A stretch of 64,000 nucleotides of DNA from Candidatus Woesearchaeota archaeon (GTDB lineage Archaea; Nanobdellota; Nanobdellia; Woesearchaeales; GCA-2687795). The notes below the pieces were generated by a model that ran no database searches, was not told where the DNA came from, and was given only the letters and a program-made list of their open reading frames with translations. Location: positions 6,905 through 70,904 of the forward strand of contig NZBG01000024.1 of NCBI GenBank assembly GCA_002687795.1, written 5' to 3'. This document shows, piece by piece, positions 50,790 through 58,388 of this stretch. The position numbers and the translations under genes are program-made. The stretch's first letter is position 1. Every line of letters begins with the position of its first letter.

Positions 50790-51935
50790 TTATTCTATGC
50801 AATCTAAAATATTGTTCAGGTTATCTTTTATTCTCTCTTTTTTATATTTAGCTGCATATTTTCTTATTAGGCTTCTGCTCACCTTAACCCTTTTTTTCTT
50901 TAATAAGTCCTGGACATTACTAGATGAAACAAACTGAACAAATTGGGTAACATTCTTAGGCTTTAAACTCTTATGACATCTCTCAAAATCAAGCAAAGTA
51001 ACTTTCAAACTCTTCCCAATAATAACATGCTTAACAGGATGATGCATCTCTTCCTTATTAACACCCAACTTATCTAAAACAAACATCTGCCCAAAAACAT
51101 TCTTAATAATATCAATAACTTCTTTCTTCTTTGCTTTCCTGATAAAATCAAGGATAAAATCCCCTTCAATATAATTATAAGCAAAATATTCTTTATCTTT
51201 AAATAATAATTTAGGGCCAATTCTGGCTTTGTTAAGCTTCTTCAACCAATCTGTTTCATTGCTTATCCTTCCAACAGCTTCACTCTCAGGATTCTTTATT
51301 TTAATGGTAACCTTCTTTTTCTTATACAATGCTGTGAACAACAACCCTCTATGGCCTTTTGCTAAATATCTTATATTGCTGAACCTTTTCTCAAGCTTTT
51401 TCAGGATATTAGATTTAGACAAAAGATAAACATACAGTTTCTCAAAGAAGAAGCTTTTCTCTTCCAACAACTTTGATTCCAACAGATTCCTATTAATAAA
51501 CTGCTCAACCTTTTCCTTGTTGGTAAGGGAGGAGAATAACAATAGAACCTTTCCATTAGGCTTTAAATGCTCATTAACTTCCACCAAAAACCTTTCAATA
51601 ACTTCATACCCTTTCTTTCCCCCATCAAGGGCTTTATCCTTATCCATTTTATCTTCAGGAAGATACGGCGGGTTAAACACAATAAAATCAAACTTACCCT
51701 TAACATTCTTAAACAAATCACTCTTAACAAACCTAATCTTCTTATTCTTAGCATTCTTCTTACAATATTTAACAGCTTTCTCATCAATATCAACACCAAC
51801 AACCTTCTTAGCCTTTTTAGCAGCCTCAACAGCCAATATCCCTGAGCCTGTGCCAATGTCTAACACAAGGCCTTTAGAATATTTACTAACATATTTCTTT
51901 AATAAAAGAGAGTCTTCCCTTGGTTTGTAAATCAT
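50790..51935 (-). CDS. HemK2-like methyltransferase fused to a predicted protein kinase domain
   Basis: A 381-residue fusion. Residues ~1-180 match archaeal HemK2 (N5-glutamine methyltransferase of release factor): YKPREDSLLLKKY, VLDIGTGSGILAVEAA, GVDIDE and the NPPY motif in VFNPPYLPEDKMDKDKALDGGKKG. Residues ~190-381 look like a small kinase-fold (RIO/COG2112-type) domain: GHRGLLFTALYKKKKVTIKIKN (ATP-binding lysine), YIEGDFI, and HHPVKHVIIGKSLKVTLLDFERC (DFE metal motif). The ATG at 51935 follows the regulator's stop by one base, so the genes are coupled. Release-factor methylation is likely; the kinase part is inferred. Confidence 0.82.
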   Translation of the reverse strand: MIYKPREDSLLLKKYVSKYSKGLVLDIGTGSGILAVEAAKKAKKVVGVDIDEKAVKYCKKNAKNKKIRFVKSDLFKNVKGKFDFIVFNPPYLPEDKMDKDKALDGGKKGYEVIERFLVEVNEHLKPNGKVLLLFSSLTNKEKVEQFINRNLLESKLLEEKSFFFEKLYVYLLSKSNILKKLEKRFSNIRYLAKGHRGLLFTALYKKKKVTIKIKNPESEAVGRISNETDWLKKLNKARIGPKLLFKDKEYFAYNYIEGDFILDFIRKAKKKEVIDIIKNVFGQMFVLDKLGVNKEEMHHPVKHVIIGKSLKVTLLDFERCHKSLKPKNVTQFVQFVSSSNVQDLLKKKRVKVSRSLIRKYAAKYKKERIKDNLNNILDCIE

Positions 51936-51936
51936 T

Positions 51937-52296
51937 TTATAATATACACTCTCTGCAGTCAGCATTTCTGCAAATAGTATTCTTGGTTTTCCATCTCAAT
52001 GCCCATTTCTTAATATCCTTTATTATCTTAATAAAATCCTCTCCACTTTTTGTTAAAGAGTACTCACACTTTATTGGAAAGATATTTGTATCAATCTTCT
52101 TTATTATTAATTCTTCTTTCTCCAGTTCTTTTAATCTTACTGATAAGATTTTAGGAGTTATACCTGGCAAATTATTCTTAAGCTGAGAATATCTCTTCTG
52201 TTTTTGTTTACCTCTATATAGCTCTAATAATATAAGCAATGTCCATCTTTTTCCTATAAAATTCGTAGTTTTGTATATTGTGCAATCCTTATCCAT
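51937..52296 (-). CDS. HxlR-family transcriptional regulator with a cysteine-rich C-terminus
   Basis: A 119-residue winged-helix protein of the HxlR/MarR-like group: YKTTNFIGKRWTLLILLELYRGKQK, then RYSQLKNNLPGITPKILSVRLKELEKEELIIKK. The N-terminal DCTIYKT cysteine is where HxlR proteins often have a sensor thiol. The last eleven residues carry three more (CRNADCRECIL), unusual for the family and suggestive of thiol or metal sensing. It is divergent from the Fe-S protein genes at 52380 and overlaps nothing on that side. It probably regulates the island, by inference. Confidence 0.85.
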   Translation of the reverse strand: MDKDCTIYKTTNFIGKRWTLLILLELYRGKQKQKRYSQLKNNLPGITPKILSVRLKELEKEELIIKKIDTNIFPIKCEYSLTKSGEDFIKIIKDIKKWALRWKTKNTICRNADCRECIL

Positions 52297-52348
52297 AGTA
52301 TACTTTTGGAAACTAATACCTATTTATATAAGTATCGTTTTACTACCT

Positions 52349-52357
52349 AATATATAA
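52349..52357 (+). promoter_or_regulatory. TATA box for the redox gene cluster
   Basis: AATATATAAA-like sequence lies about 22 bases before ATG 52380. It favours this ATG over the in-frame GTG at 52368. Confidence 0.5.
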
Positions 52358-52379
52358 AAGATATCAAGTGAAACATCAC

Positions 52380-52601
52380 ATGGCAACAATAAATGAGCTT
52401 GGCGAGATGGCTATAAAAGATGTGATAGAGAAATATCCTAAGATAGGAGAAGTATTGGATAAACATGAAATTGGTTGCACAACTTGTAAGATAGGCATTT
52501 GTAAATTTAAAGATGTTGTGAAGATTCATTACTTGCCTAAGGAACAAGAAGAAATAATATTCAATGAAATAGCTAAAATACTAAAACAAACTGGAGGTTG
52601 A
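52380..52601 (+). CDS. DUF1858-like small redox protein
   Basis: The 73-residue product: MATINELGEMAIKDVIEKYPKIGEVLDKHEIGCTTCKIGICKFKDVVKIH. The segment DVIEKYPKIGEVLDKHEIGC is close to DUF1858 / hybrid-cluster-associated redox disulfide domains, with a CxxC plus a further Cys. Such domains are found with hybrid cluster proteins, hemerythrins and ferredoxins. It stands first in a run of Fe-S and oxygen-linked genes and would be an electron or thiol carrier for them. Confidence 0.7.
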   Translation: MATINELGEMAIKDVIEKYPKIGEVLDKHEIGCTTCKIGICKFKDVVKIHYLPKEQEEIIFNEIAKILKQTGG

Positions 52602-52605
52602 TAAA

Positions 52606-53070
52606 ATGGCAGATATACCATGTGGCTGTCCTGGATCAGCAATGCAGGACTTTAGAGATAAAAAAACAAAAGAAAGTAAAACATCAGCAAGACAGGAATC
52701 AGAACTAAAGCAATGGCCTATACAGCTTCATTTGGTTGGACCTGGTGCACCATACTTTGAGAATGCGGATTTGGTAATAACAGCGGATTGCGTGCCATTT
52801 GCATATGCAAATTTCCATTCTGATTTCTTAAAAGGAAGGCCAGTTGTTATTGGATGCCCTAAATTAGATGAAACAGAAGATTACGCAGAGAAGATTGGAG
52901 AGATAATTAAGGCTGGGAATGTAAAAAGTGTTACTATAATACATATGGAGGTTCCATGCTGTTTTGGATTGCAAAGCATAGTTGAAGAAGCTGTTGAAAA
53001 GTCAGGCAAAAAGATTTCTATAAAGCAGGAAATAATTACGGTTTCTGGAGAAAAACAAAATGCCCAATGA
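52606..53070 (+). CDS. Fe-S protein of the PCGCPG family
   Basis: A 154-residue protein beginning MADIPCGCPGSAMQDF. Its main body QWPIQLHLVGPGAPYFENADLVITADCVPFAY, VVIGCPKLDETEDYAEKIG and HMEVPCCFGL repeats almost unit for unit in the C-terminal half of the ferredoxin at 53877-54695. Conserved cysteines (PCGCPG, ADCV, GCPK, VPCC) are suited to bind a cluster. Such proteins occur in anaerobes next to hemerythrin or hybrid cluster genes, function not established. It lacks the ferredoxin domain of the paralogue. The next gene starts 11 bases inside its 3' end. Confidence 0.75.
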   Translation: MADIPCGCPGSAMQDFRDKKTKESKTSARQESELKQWPIQLHLVGPGAPYFENADLVITADCVPFAYANFHSDFLKGRPVVIGCPKLDETEDYAEKIGEIIKAGNVKSVTIIHMEVPCCFGLQSIVEEAVEKSGKKISIKQEIITVSGEKQNAQ

Positions 53071-53347
53071 TGAAGAACATACCAAGTTAAGCAGGCTTAG
53101 AACAGGCAAATCTTTTATAGAACTTCATAAATGGATGAATGAGGATTACAAAAATCCTGATATTCATCCTAAAAGGCATGATATTATCAAAATTCCTCAA
53201 AATCTGGAGATTGTAAGAGAAAAGTTTGGGAATAAAGCAGTTGAAGAATTTTTGTATCATATAAAAGAAGATTATGAGAAAAATATTGTATATAAGGTAT
53301 TTAAAACTTTATCAGCAATCAAATGTATGTTTTTTTCATTTAGTTGA
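53060..53347 (+). CDS. Small hypothetical protein within the redox cluster
   Basis: The 95-residue protein begins MPNDEEHTKLSRLRTGKSFIELHKWMN, with IHPKRHDIIKIPQNL further on. The spaced histidines (HKWM, HPKRH, YHIKEDYEK) suggest metal binding, and it may be related to small predicted metalloproteins of phage and archaea. I cannot assign a family. It overlaps the upstream Fe-S gene and sits directly before a hemerythrin gene. Confidence 0.5.
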   Translation: MPNDEEHTKLSRLRTGKSFIELHKWMNEDYKNPDIHPKRHDIIKIPQNLEIVREKFGNKAVEEFLYHIKEDYEKNIVYKVFKTLSAIKCMFFSFS

Positions 53348-53360
53348 TTAAGAGGATAAA

Positions 53361-53908
53361 ATGAACCTGACTAATGATTTGGCAGAAGAACATAAGTTAA
53401 TAAAAAGAATGATTAATGTATTAGAGAATGCTGTAAACAGGCTTGAGAAAGGAGTAACTATGGAACCAGCTTTGTAAGAAATTTTGCAGATAAATTCCAT
53501 CACGCAAAAGAGGAAGATATTTTATTCAAAGAGATGATTAAGAAAGGCATGCCTGAAAAAGACAGTCCTGTTGAGGCTATGCTCATAGAACATGAACAGG
53601 GAAGGGATTTTGTTAAAGGCATTATAAAAGCAAATGAAGAATTTAAAAAAGGCAATAAAAACATTGTGAATGAAATAATCAAAAATGCAAGAGGTTATAT
53701 AGAATTATTAAGAGAGCACATTGAAAAAGAAGATGATATTTTATATCCTCTTGCAGAGAGAATGTTTACCAAAGATGAAAAGGATAAACAGCTTAATGAA
53801 TTTAAAAAAGCTGAGTTAAAAAAAGGTGGAAAAGAAACTGTTAGGAAATATAAAGACCTTGTAATAAATCTTGAAAATGTCAAAAAGAAACATAATAAAA
53901 ATAGATGA
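53361..53908 (+). CDS. Hemerythrin-domain protein, interrupted by a one-base frameshift
   Basis: The ATG at 53361 (RBS-like GAGGATA upstream) opens MNLTNDLAEEHKLIKRMINVLENAV, the first helix with a hemerythrin His. It reaches TAA at 53475-53477 after GCTTTG. Adding one T at 53471-53473 gives PALVRNFADKFHHAKEEDILFKEM, with the HxxxE/HH motif. The frame then runs cleanly to 53908, with the further ligands AMLIEHEQGRDFV and LREHIEKEDDILYPLAERM. The restored protein is about 182 residues and has all expected iron ligands. Hemerythrins bind O2 or NO, or repair Fe-S clusters. Whether the gene is really broken is uncertain. Confidence 0.75.
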
Positions 53909-54695
53909 AGATAAATGCAACGGCTGCGGCAAATGTATCCCAAACTGTCCTGAAGGAGCTCTCCAAATTATAGACCATAAAGCCAGATTAATCAGCGACT
54001 TATTCTGTGACGGCTTAGGAGCTTGCATAGGCCACTGCCCTGAAGGAGCGATAACAATAGAAGAAAGGGAAGCAGAGCCTTACGATGAAAAGAAGACAAT
54101 GGAAAACATAGTGAAGCATGGAACAAACACAATCAAAGCTCATCTAAAACATCTCAAAGATCATGGGGAAACAAAGCTGCTCAATGAAGCAATAAACTTT
54201 CTAAAAGAAAAAAATATAGAAGTACCAATGGAGGAAACTAAGATGGAAGAAGATTTACCCTGCGGCTGTCCAGGAACGCAGATAAGAGAATTAAAACCAA
54301 AAACCAATCAACCAGCTTCTGAACAGGAATCAGAGCTAAGACAATGGCCAATACAGTTAAACCTATTGCCTCCATCTGCGCCCTTCTTTCAGGACTCAGA
54401 CTTGTTAATAGCAGCAGACTGCGTTGGCTTTGCAAACCCAAACCTCCAAAGCCAATTGATCAAAGGAAGATCAATAGCAATAGGATGCCCCAAGCTTGAT
54501 AATGTAGAAGGGTACAAAGAAAAAATAAAAGGAATTATAGAAATGAATAATCTTAACACAATAACAGTTGCAATAATGGAAGTACCGTGCTGTTATGGTT
54601 TGTATAATGTTGTTGAAGAAGCCTTGAATGAATCTGGTAAAAGGATTACATTAAAGAAAATTATTGTTGGGGTTGATGGGAGCGTTAAAGGATAG
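53877..54695 (+). CDS. Two-cluster ferredoxin fused to a PCGCPG Fe-S domain
   Basis: A 272-residue protein. Start ATG 53877 (the TTG at 53871 is in the tail of the hemerythrin gene). Residues ~8-65 are a ferredoxin with CNGCGKCIPNCPEG and CDGLGACIGHCPEG, both 4Fe-4S motifs. A helical linker follows. From about residue 125 the domain EDLPCGCPGTQIRE, QWPIQLNLLPPSAPFFQDSDLLIAADCVGFA, AIGCPKLDNVEGYKEKI and MEVPCCYGL is paralogous to the protein at 52606. It is probably an electron carrier in the same pathway as the hemerythrin. The gene overlaps the end of the hemerythrin gene by 32 bases. Confidence 0.8.
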   Translation: MSKRNIIKIDEDKCNGCGKCIPNCPEGALQIIDHKARLISDLFCDGLGACIGHCPEGAITIEEREAEPYDEKKTMENIVKHGTNTIKAHLKHLKDHGETKLLNEAINFLKEKNIEVPMEETKMEEDLPCGCPGTQIRELKPKTNQPASEQESELRQWPIQLNLLPPSAPFFQDSDLLIAADCVGFANPNLQSQLIKGRSIAIGCPKLDNVEGYKEKIKGIIEMNNLNTITVAIMEVPCCYGLYNVVEEALNESGKRITLKKIIVGVDGSVKG

Positions 54696-54749
54696 ACTAT
54701 TACATTTAAACGCAAATATTATATACATATATTGTTCTTAAATCAAACA

Positions 54750-55295
54750 ATGAACCAAAAACAGATAGGCACAATCCTTATCATAGCCGGAATCCTGCTA
54801 GCTAGCCTCATATTCTGGATAAAGATCAAGGATGACATTGCTATTAGGCAAATCATCATGCAGCAGGGAGGCTCATGTTACCTTGATGACGGTACATGTC
54901 TTCATGAAGACAGGGATTATATAGTTTACATTATAGGTTGGGTTCTTTCAGCTGCCTTAACCATATTAGGAGTCTATTTGATATTCTTTGACAAAACTCA
55001 GGAAATCCTAGCAGAGCACCAAGAAAAAGTCTCCTCAGCATTAGAAGAAGCCAAAAAGCAGGAAAAAGATAAAGATGAATTCCATGCATTCCTCAGCAGC
55101 TTCAACGAAGATGAGCAAAACATACTAAAATCAACCAAAGAACAGGATGGCATAAAACAATCTACATTAAGATACAGAACAGGCATCTCAAAAAGCACAT
55201 TATCATTAACTCTTAAATCATTGGAAGAAAGGGATATAATCTCAAGAAAGCCTTCAGGAAAAACCAATGAAGTGTTTTTGAGGAAGAAGTTCTAA
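54750..55295 (+). CDS. Membrane-anchored winged-helix regulator
   Basis: A 181-residue protein starting at ATG 54750 (MNQKQIG). It has two membrane helices (about residues 6-25 and 53-75) with an extracytoplasmic loop containing a cysteine pair (GGSCYLDDGTCLHE). The C-terminal half has a coiled stretch and a MarR-like winged helix (EDEQNILKSTKEQDGIKQSTLRYRTGISKSTLSLTLKSLEERDIISRKPSG). This fits a transmembrane sensor that reads the outside thiol or metal state and acts on DNA. It directly precedes the copper genes and is a natural candidate regulator for them. Inferred from topology. Confidence 0.65.
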   Translation: MNQKQIGTILIIAGILLASLIFWIKIKDDIAIRQIIMQQGGSCYLDDGTCLHEDRDYIVYIIGWVLSAALTILGVYLIFFDKTQEILAEHQEKVSSALEEAKKQEKDKDEFHAFLSSFNEDEQNILKSTKEQDGIKQSTLRYRTGISKSTLSLTLKSLEERDIISRKPSGKTNEVFLRKKF

Positions 55296-55302
55296 AAACA
55301 TC

Positions 55303-55347
55303 TCTAAACGTTCCAGGACAATAATTCTCTGCTTCTAAACGTTCCAG
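55303..55347 (+). promoter_or_regulatory. Two copies of an operator-like repeat TCTAAACGTTCCAG
   Basis: The same 14 bases occur at 55303-55316 and 55334-55347, with starts 31 bases apart (about three helical turns). They lie upstream of the HMA gene with no ORF in between. Each contains the partial palindrome AACGTT. Confidence 0.65.
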
Positions 55348-55358
55348 CCATTTATTTT

Positions 55359-55370
55359 TCATTCGAATGA
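55359..55370 (+). promoter_or_regulatory. Perfect 12-base palindrome upstream of the HMA gene
   Basis: TCATTCGAATGA is a perfect palindrome 45 bases before ATG 55416 and adjacent to a TATTAATAAA core-promoter-like run. A likely dimer-binding operator. Confidence 0.6.
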
Positions 55371-55415
55371 TATTAATAAATGTCTTATTATCTCATTAAA
55401 TGGAGGTTGATAATA

Positions 55416-55622
55416 ATGAAAAACATAACATTAAACGTAAAAGGCATGCACTGCTCAAGCTGTGAAATTCTAATCAAAGATAGTTTGGAAGAAACTGAAG
55501 GCATAAGTAATGCAGAGGTTTCACATAAAGACGGAACCGCAGAAGTCAGTTTTGATGAGTCAAAAACAGATGAAGAGTTAATCAAAACAATTATCGCTAA
55601 AGAAGGATACAATGTTGAATAA
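55416..55622 (+). CDS. Small HMA-domain copper chaperone
   Basis: A 68-residue heavy-metal-associated domain: MKNITLNVKGMHCSSCEILIKDSLEETEGISNAEVSHKDGTAEVSFDESKT. The CxxC of MHCSSC binds Cu(I) or a similar soft metal. GGAGGT precedes ATG 55416 (the in-frame upstream ORF start at 55380 lies inside the promoter region). It is transcribed 2 bases before an HMA-SafE-cupredoxin protein and seems to feed metal to it or to CopA at 58887. Confidence 0.88.
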   Translation: MKNITLNVKGMHCSSCEILIKDSLEETEGISNAEVSHKDGTAEVSFDESKTDEELIKTIIAKEGYNVE

Positions 55623-55624
55623 AC

Positions 55625-57133
55625 ATGACAAATAACAATATAATCAAGCAGGAATTCATCGCAGAAGGCACAACCTGCGAGAGCTGCGCTGAAATAATAA
55701 AAAGACAGGCATTAAAGGTTGATGGTGTTGAAGAAGCAGAGTTTGATTACGCAACAGAAACAGGGTCTGTTATCTTTGATGGAACAAAAACTAATACTGA
55801 TGATATACTTTACAAAATAGAAGAAAAGGGTTATACATGTTATCTTCTTGATGAAGAGAAATCTAAGAAAAGCAAGAAACCTATTGGCTGGATATTTGCT
55901 ATTATAGGATTTCTTGTGGCAGGATATTTTATCTTAAGACTGGTTGATGGTATAAATCTGCCCCAAATAAGCCAGAATATGGGATATGGCTTATTGTTTA
56001 TAGTGGGATTATTAACAGGCTTCCATTGCATAAGCATGTGCGGCGGTTTCGTTGTTTCATATACAGCTAAAAATGCGCAAGAAGGAAAAAGTTCGCATAA
56101 ATCCCATTTGATGTATGGTATTGGAAAAACTTTATCTTATACACTTATAGGAGCTATTTTCGGCTTAATAGGTTCAATCATAGCCTTTACGCCAATGATG
56201 AGAGGAATTGCTGGATTACTTGCAGGTTCATTTCTAATATTATTCGGACTAAAAATGCTGAATATTATTCCAGCCCTAAGAAAGATACAGTTCAAAACAC
56301 CAAAATTCTTATCAAAGTTTGTTGGCAAAGAGTCTCAGAGACAATCAAGCCCTTTGGTAATAGGGTTATTAAACGGTTTCATGATTGCCTGCGGCCCACT
56401 ACAAGCCATATATATCATGGCAGCCGGTACAGGCAGCATACTTGAAGGCGCCAAACTCTTATTCGTATTTGGTCTAGGAACTCTTCCAGCCCTGTTAGGA
56501 TTTGGCTATTTTGCAAGTTACCTTTCAAGCAAGATGACTCATAAAATCCTTAAAGCATCAGGAGCTATTGTGATTATCTTAGGCCTTGTTATGGTTAACA
56601 ACGGCTTAGTTTTAACAGGCACTGGTTATGACTTTAAGTCTATGGTTGATTATGTTACTGGCGCAAACAGCATAACAGGCAGCACAGTGGGAACAAAATC
56701 AGAAAATACACCATTATTAAACAAAGGTTTCCAGGAAATCAGGATGGAGGTTAACAGGTATGGCTGGAAGCCTGATAAATTTGTTTTGAAGAAAGGAGTT
56801 CCTGTTAGATGGATAATTGAAGGAAAAGAAATCAATGGATGTAATAACGCTATCCAAGTACCAAAATACGGATTAAACTTTGATATTAAAAGAGGAGAGC
56901 AAGTGATAGAATTTACCCCTAAAGAAGAAGGCACAATTAGATGGAGCTGTTGGATGGGCATGATCCCCGGAACTTTTATTGTTAAAGATGATATTGATTT
57001 AGGCAATGAAGAAGCTGTTCAAAAAGAGTTGGCTGCTGTGCCTGAACAGCAAAAAGGCTCCTGCGGCGGAAGCTGCGGCAGTCCTACATGCGGAGCTGCA
57101 ACAGGAGGGGGCTGCGGCTGCGGTGGAAGATAA
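55625..57133 (+). CDS. HMA domain / SafE-like membrane protein / cupredoxin fusion with a Cys-Gly tail
   Basis: A 502-residue protein. It has an N-terminal metal-binding domain with EGTTCESCAEI (about residues 15-80). A six- or seven-helix membrane domain of the sulfite-exporter TauE/SafE type follows (GLLTGFHCISMCGGFVVSYT near residue 140, RGIAGLLAGSFLILFGLKM, ACGPLQAIYIMAAGTG). Next comes a C-terminal cupredoxin fold (EVNRYGWKPDKFVLKKGVPVRWIIEG, NGCNNAI, RWSCWMGMIPGTF; copper ligands Cys, Met). The end is SCGGSCGSPTCGAATGGGCGCGG. All parts bind Cu or thiol-reactive metal, so it probably moves or stores copper across the membrane. The family of such fusions is known from bacteria and archaea; the tail is a striking extra. 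Confidence 0.8.
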   Translation: MTNNNIIKQEFIAEGTTCESCAEIIKRQALKVDGVEEAEFDYATETGSVIFDGTKTNTDDILYKIEEKGYTCYLLDEEKSKKSKKPIGWIFAIIGFLVAGYFILRLVDGINLPQISQNMGYGLLFIVGLLTGFHCISMCGGFVVSYTAKNAQEGKSSHKSHLMYGIGKTLSYTLIGAIFGLIGSIIAFTPMMRGIAGLLAGSFLILFGLKMLNIIPALRKIQFKTPKFLSKFVGKESQRQSSPLVIGLLNGFMIACGPLQAIYIMAAGTGSILEGAKLLFVFGLGTLPALLGFGYFASYLSSKMTHKILKASGAIVIILGLVMVNNGLVLTGTGYDFKSMVDYVTGANSITGSTVGTKSENTPLLNKGFQEIRMEVNRYGWKPDKFVLKKGVPVRWIIEGKEINGCNNAIQVPKYGLNFDIKRGEQVIEFTPKEEGTIRWSCWMGMIPGTFIVKDDIDLGNEEAVQKELAAVPEQQKGSCGGSCGSPTCGAATGGGCGCGGR

Positions 57134-57157
57134 AAACTAAAAGAGGCATGATAAAAA

Positions 57158-58021
57158 ATGGAACATGAAACCCATAAAGAACATGAGAGAGAGCATGGAA
57201 CACATAAACCTAAGCATGAGGTTCATCATAGGCATAGGAAAGATAATAAAGTTGGTTTGGATAAGTTATTGATAATAGGTTTTGCAATAAATATTCTCTT
57301 GATGCTGTTTGTCTTAACTCAGCTTTCAGGTTTATCAAATAAGATTGAAAGTTTATCGATTTCTGGTTCAGAGATAAAAACCGGTGAAGATACAGCCCCA
57401 CAGGGGGCGCAGGCACCAACGCCTTCTCCTGAGTCAGAGCCTCAAGCAGACCTATCAGCTATAGCAGATGATGACCCTTCCATAGGACCCGATAATGCCA
57501 AAGTAACTGTGGTTGAATTTTCAGATTTTGAATGCTCTTACTGCGGCGCAGCAGCTGGAACTCATGAAGGATTAGTGAGCCAGTTTAAGTCCCGTGACCC
57601 AACTTGGGAAGCGCCAGTCCCAAAGCTGAAAGAGCTTGCTGAACAGGGAAAAATAAGGCTTGTGTATAGGGATTTCCCATTAAGATTTCATCAAAACGCA
57701 CAAAAAGCTTCAGAAGCTGCCGAATGCGCAGACGAGCAAGGCAAATTCTGGGAATATCATGATAAGATTTTTGAGAATCAAGGGAGTATAGATGTTGCTT
57801 CCTTAAAAAAATACGCTTCTGACCTCGGCCTTAATACAGCTAAGTTCAATGAGTGCCTTGACTCAGGGAAAATGGCTGATGAGGTTACAAAAGACCTTAA
57901 TGATGGCGCTAAACTAGGAGTGAGCGGAACACCAGCATTCTTTATTAATGGAAAATTGATTTCAGGAGCGCAGTCGTTTTCAGCATTTAAGTCTATAATT
58001 GACCAGGAATTAGCAAAATGA
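57158..58021 (+). CDS. DsbA-like thiol-disulfide oxidoreductase with a His-rich cytoplasmic head
   Basis: A 287-residue protein. The first 30 residues are 1 in 3 His (MEHETHKEHEREHGTHKPKHEVHHRHRK) and a single membrane helix follows (LDKLLIIGFAINILLMLFVL). A disordered linker (QGAQAPTPSPESEP) leads to a DsbA/thioredoxin fold with active site FECSYCG, VYRDFPLRFH (a cis-Pro region further on at VSGTPAFFING). It probably oxidises or isomerises disulfides outside the cell, as many DPANN DsbA-like proteins do. The His head may bind metal. The next gene starts 4 bases inside its stop (ATGA). Confidence 0.85.
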   Translation: MEHETHKEHEREHGTHKPKHEVHHRHRKDNKVGLDKLLIIGFAINILLMLFVLTQLSGLSNKIESLSISGSEIKTGEDTAPQGAQAPTPSPESEPQADLSAIADDDPSIGPDNAKVTVVEFSDFECSYCGAAAGTHEGLVSQFKSRDPTWEAPVPKLKELAEQGKIRLVYRDFPLRFHQNAQKASEAAECADEQGKFWEYHDKIFENQGSIDVASLKKYASDLGLNTAKFNECLDSGKMADEVTKDLNDGAKLGVSGTPAFFINGKLISGAQSFSAFKSIIDQELAK

Positions 58022-58359
58022 TTTTAGGAAAATTAATTTTTTATTTTTTAGGGATTTTTATGGTTTTGTTAGTAATTAATGGGTGTTCAGGTCAAGGTAA
58101 ATATGATGATTTTGCCCAATGCCTGACAGAGAAAGGAGTGAAGATGTATGGAACAGAATGGTGCAGCCATTGCCAAAATCAAAAGAAAGCTTTTGGCAAG
58201 TCTTTTGGATATGTTGACTTTGTTGACTGCGATGTTGATAAAAACGAGTGCTTAGCAGCCGGGGTAACAAGCTACCCTACCTGGAGAATAGATGGGACTA
58301 ATTATCGCGGTGAGCAACATTTTCCCAGATTAGCCCAATTATCAGGGTGCAGTACTTAA
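58018..58359 (+). CDS. Thioredoxin-like lipoprotein
   Basis: A 113-residue protein with a signal helix ending in a lipobox-like VINGCSG, then a compact thioredoxin-like fold with EWCSHCQNQKKAF (CxxC active site), VDCDVDKNECLAAGVTSYPTW (cis-Pro) and RIDGTNYRGEQHF. Such stand-alone CxxC proteins occur as partners of VKOR or DsbA in archaea. It overlaps the DsbA-like gene, so the two are made together. No VKOR gene is visible, so the final electron acceptor is unknown. Confidence 0.8.
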   Translation: MILGKLIFYFLGIFMVLLVINGCSGQGKYDDFAQCLTEKGVKMYGTEWCSHCQNQKKAFGKSFGYVDFVDCDVDKNECLAAGVTSYPTWRIDGTNYRGEQHFPRLAQLSGCST

Positions 58360-58388
58360 AATAAAGATTAATTGGATGAAAATTAAGA

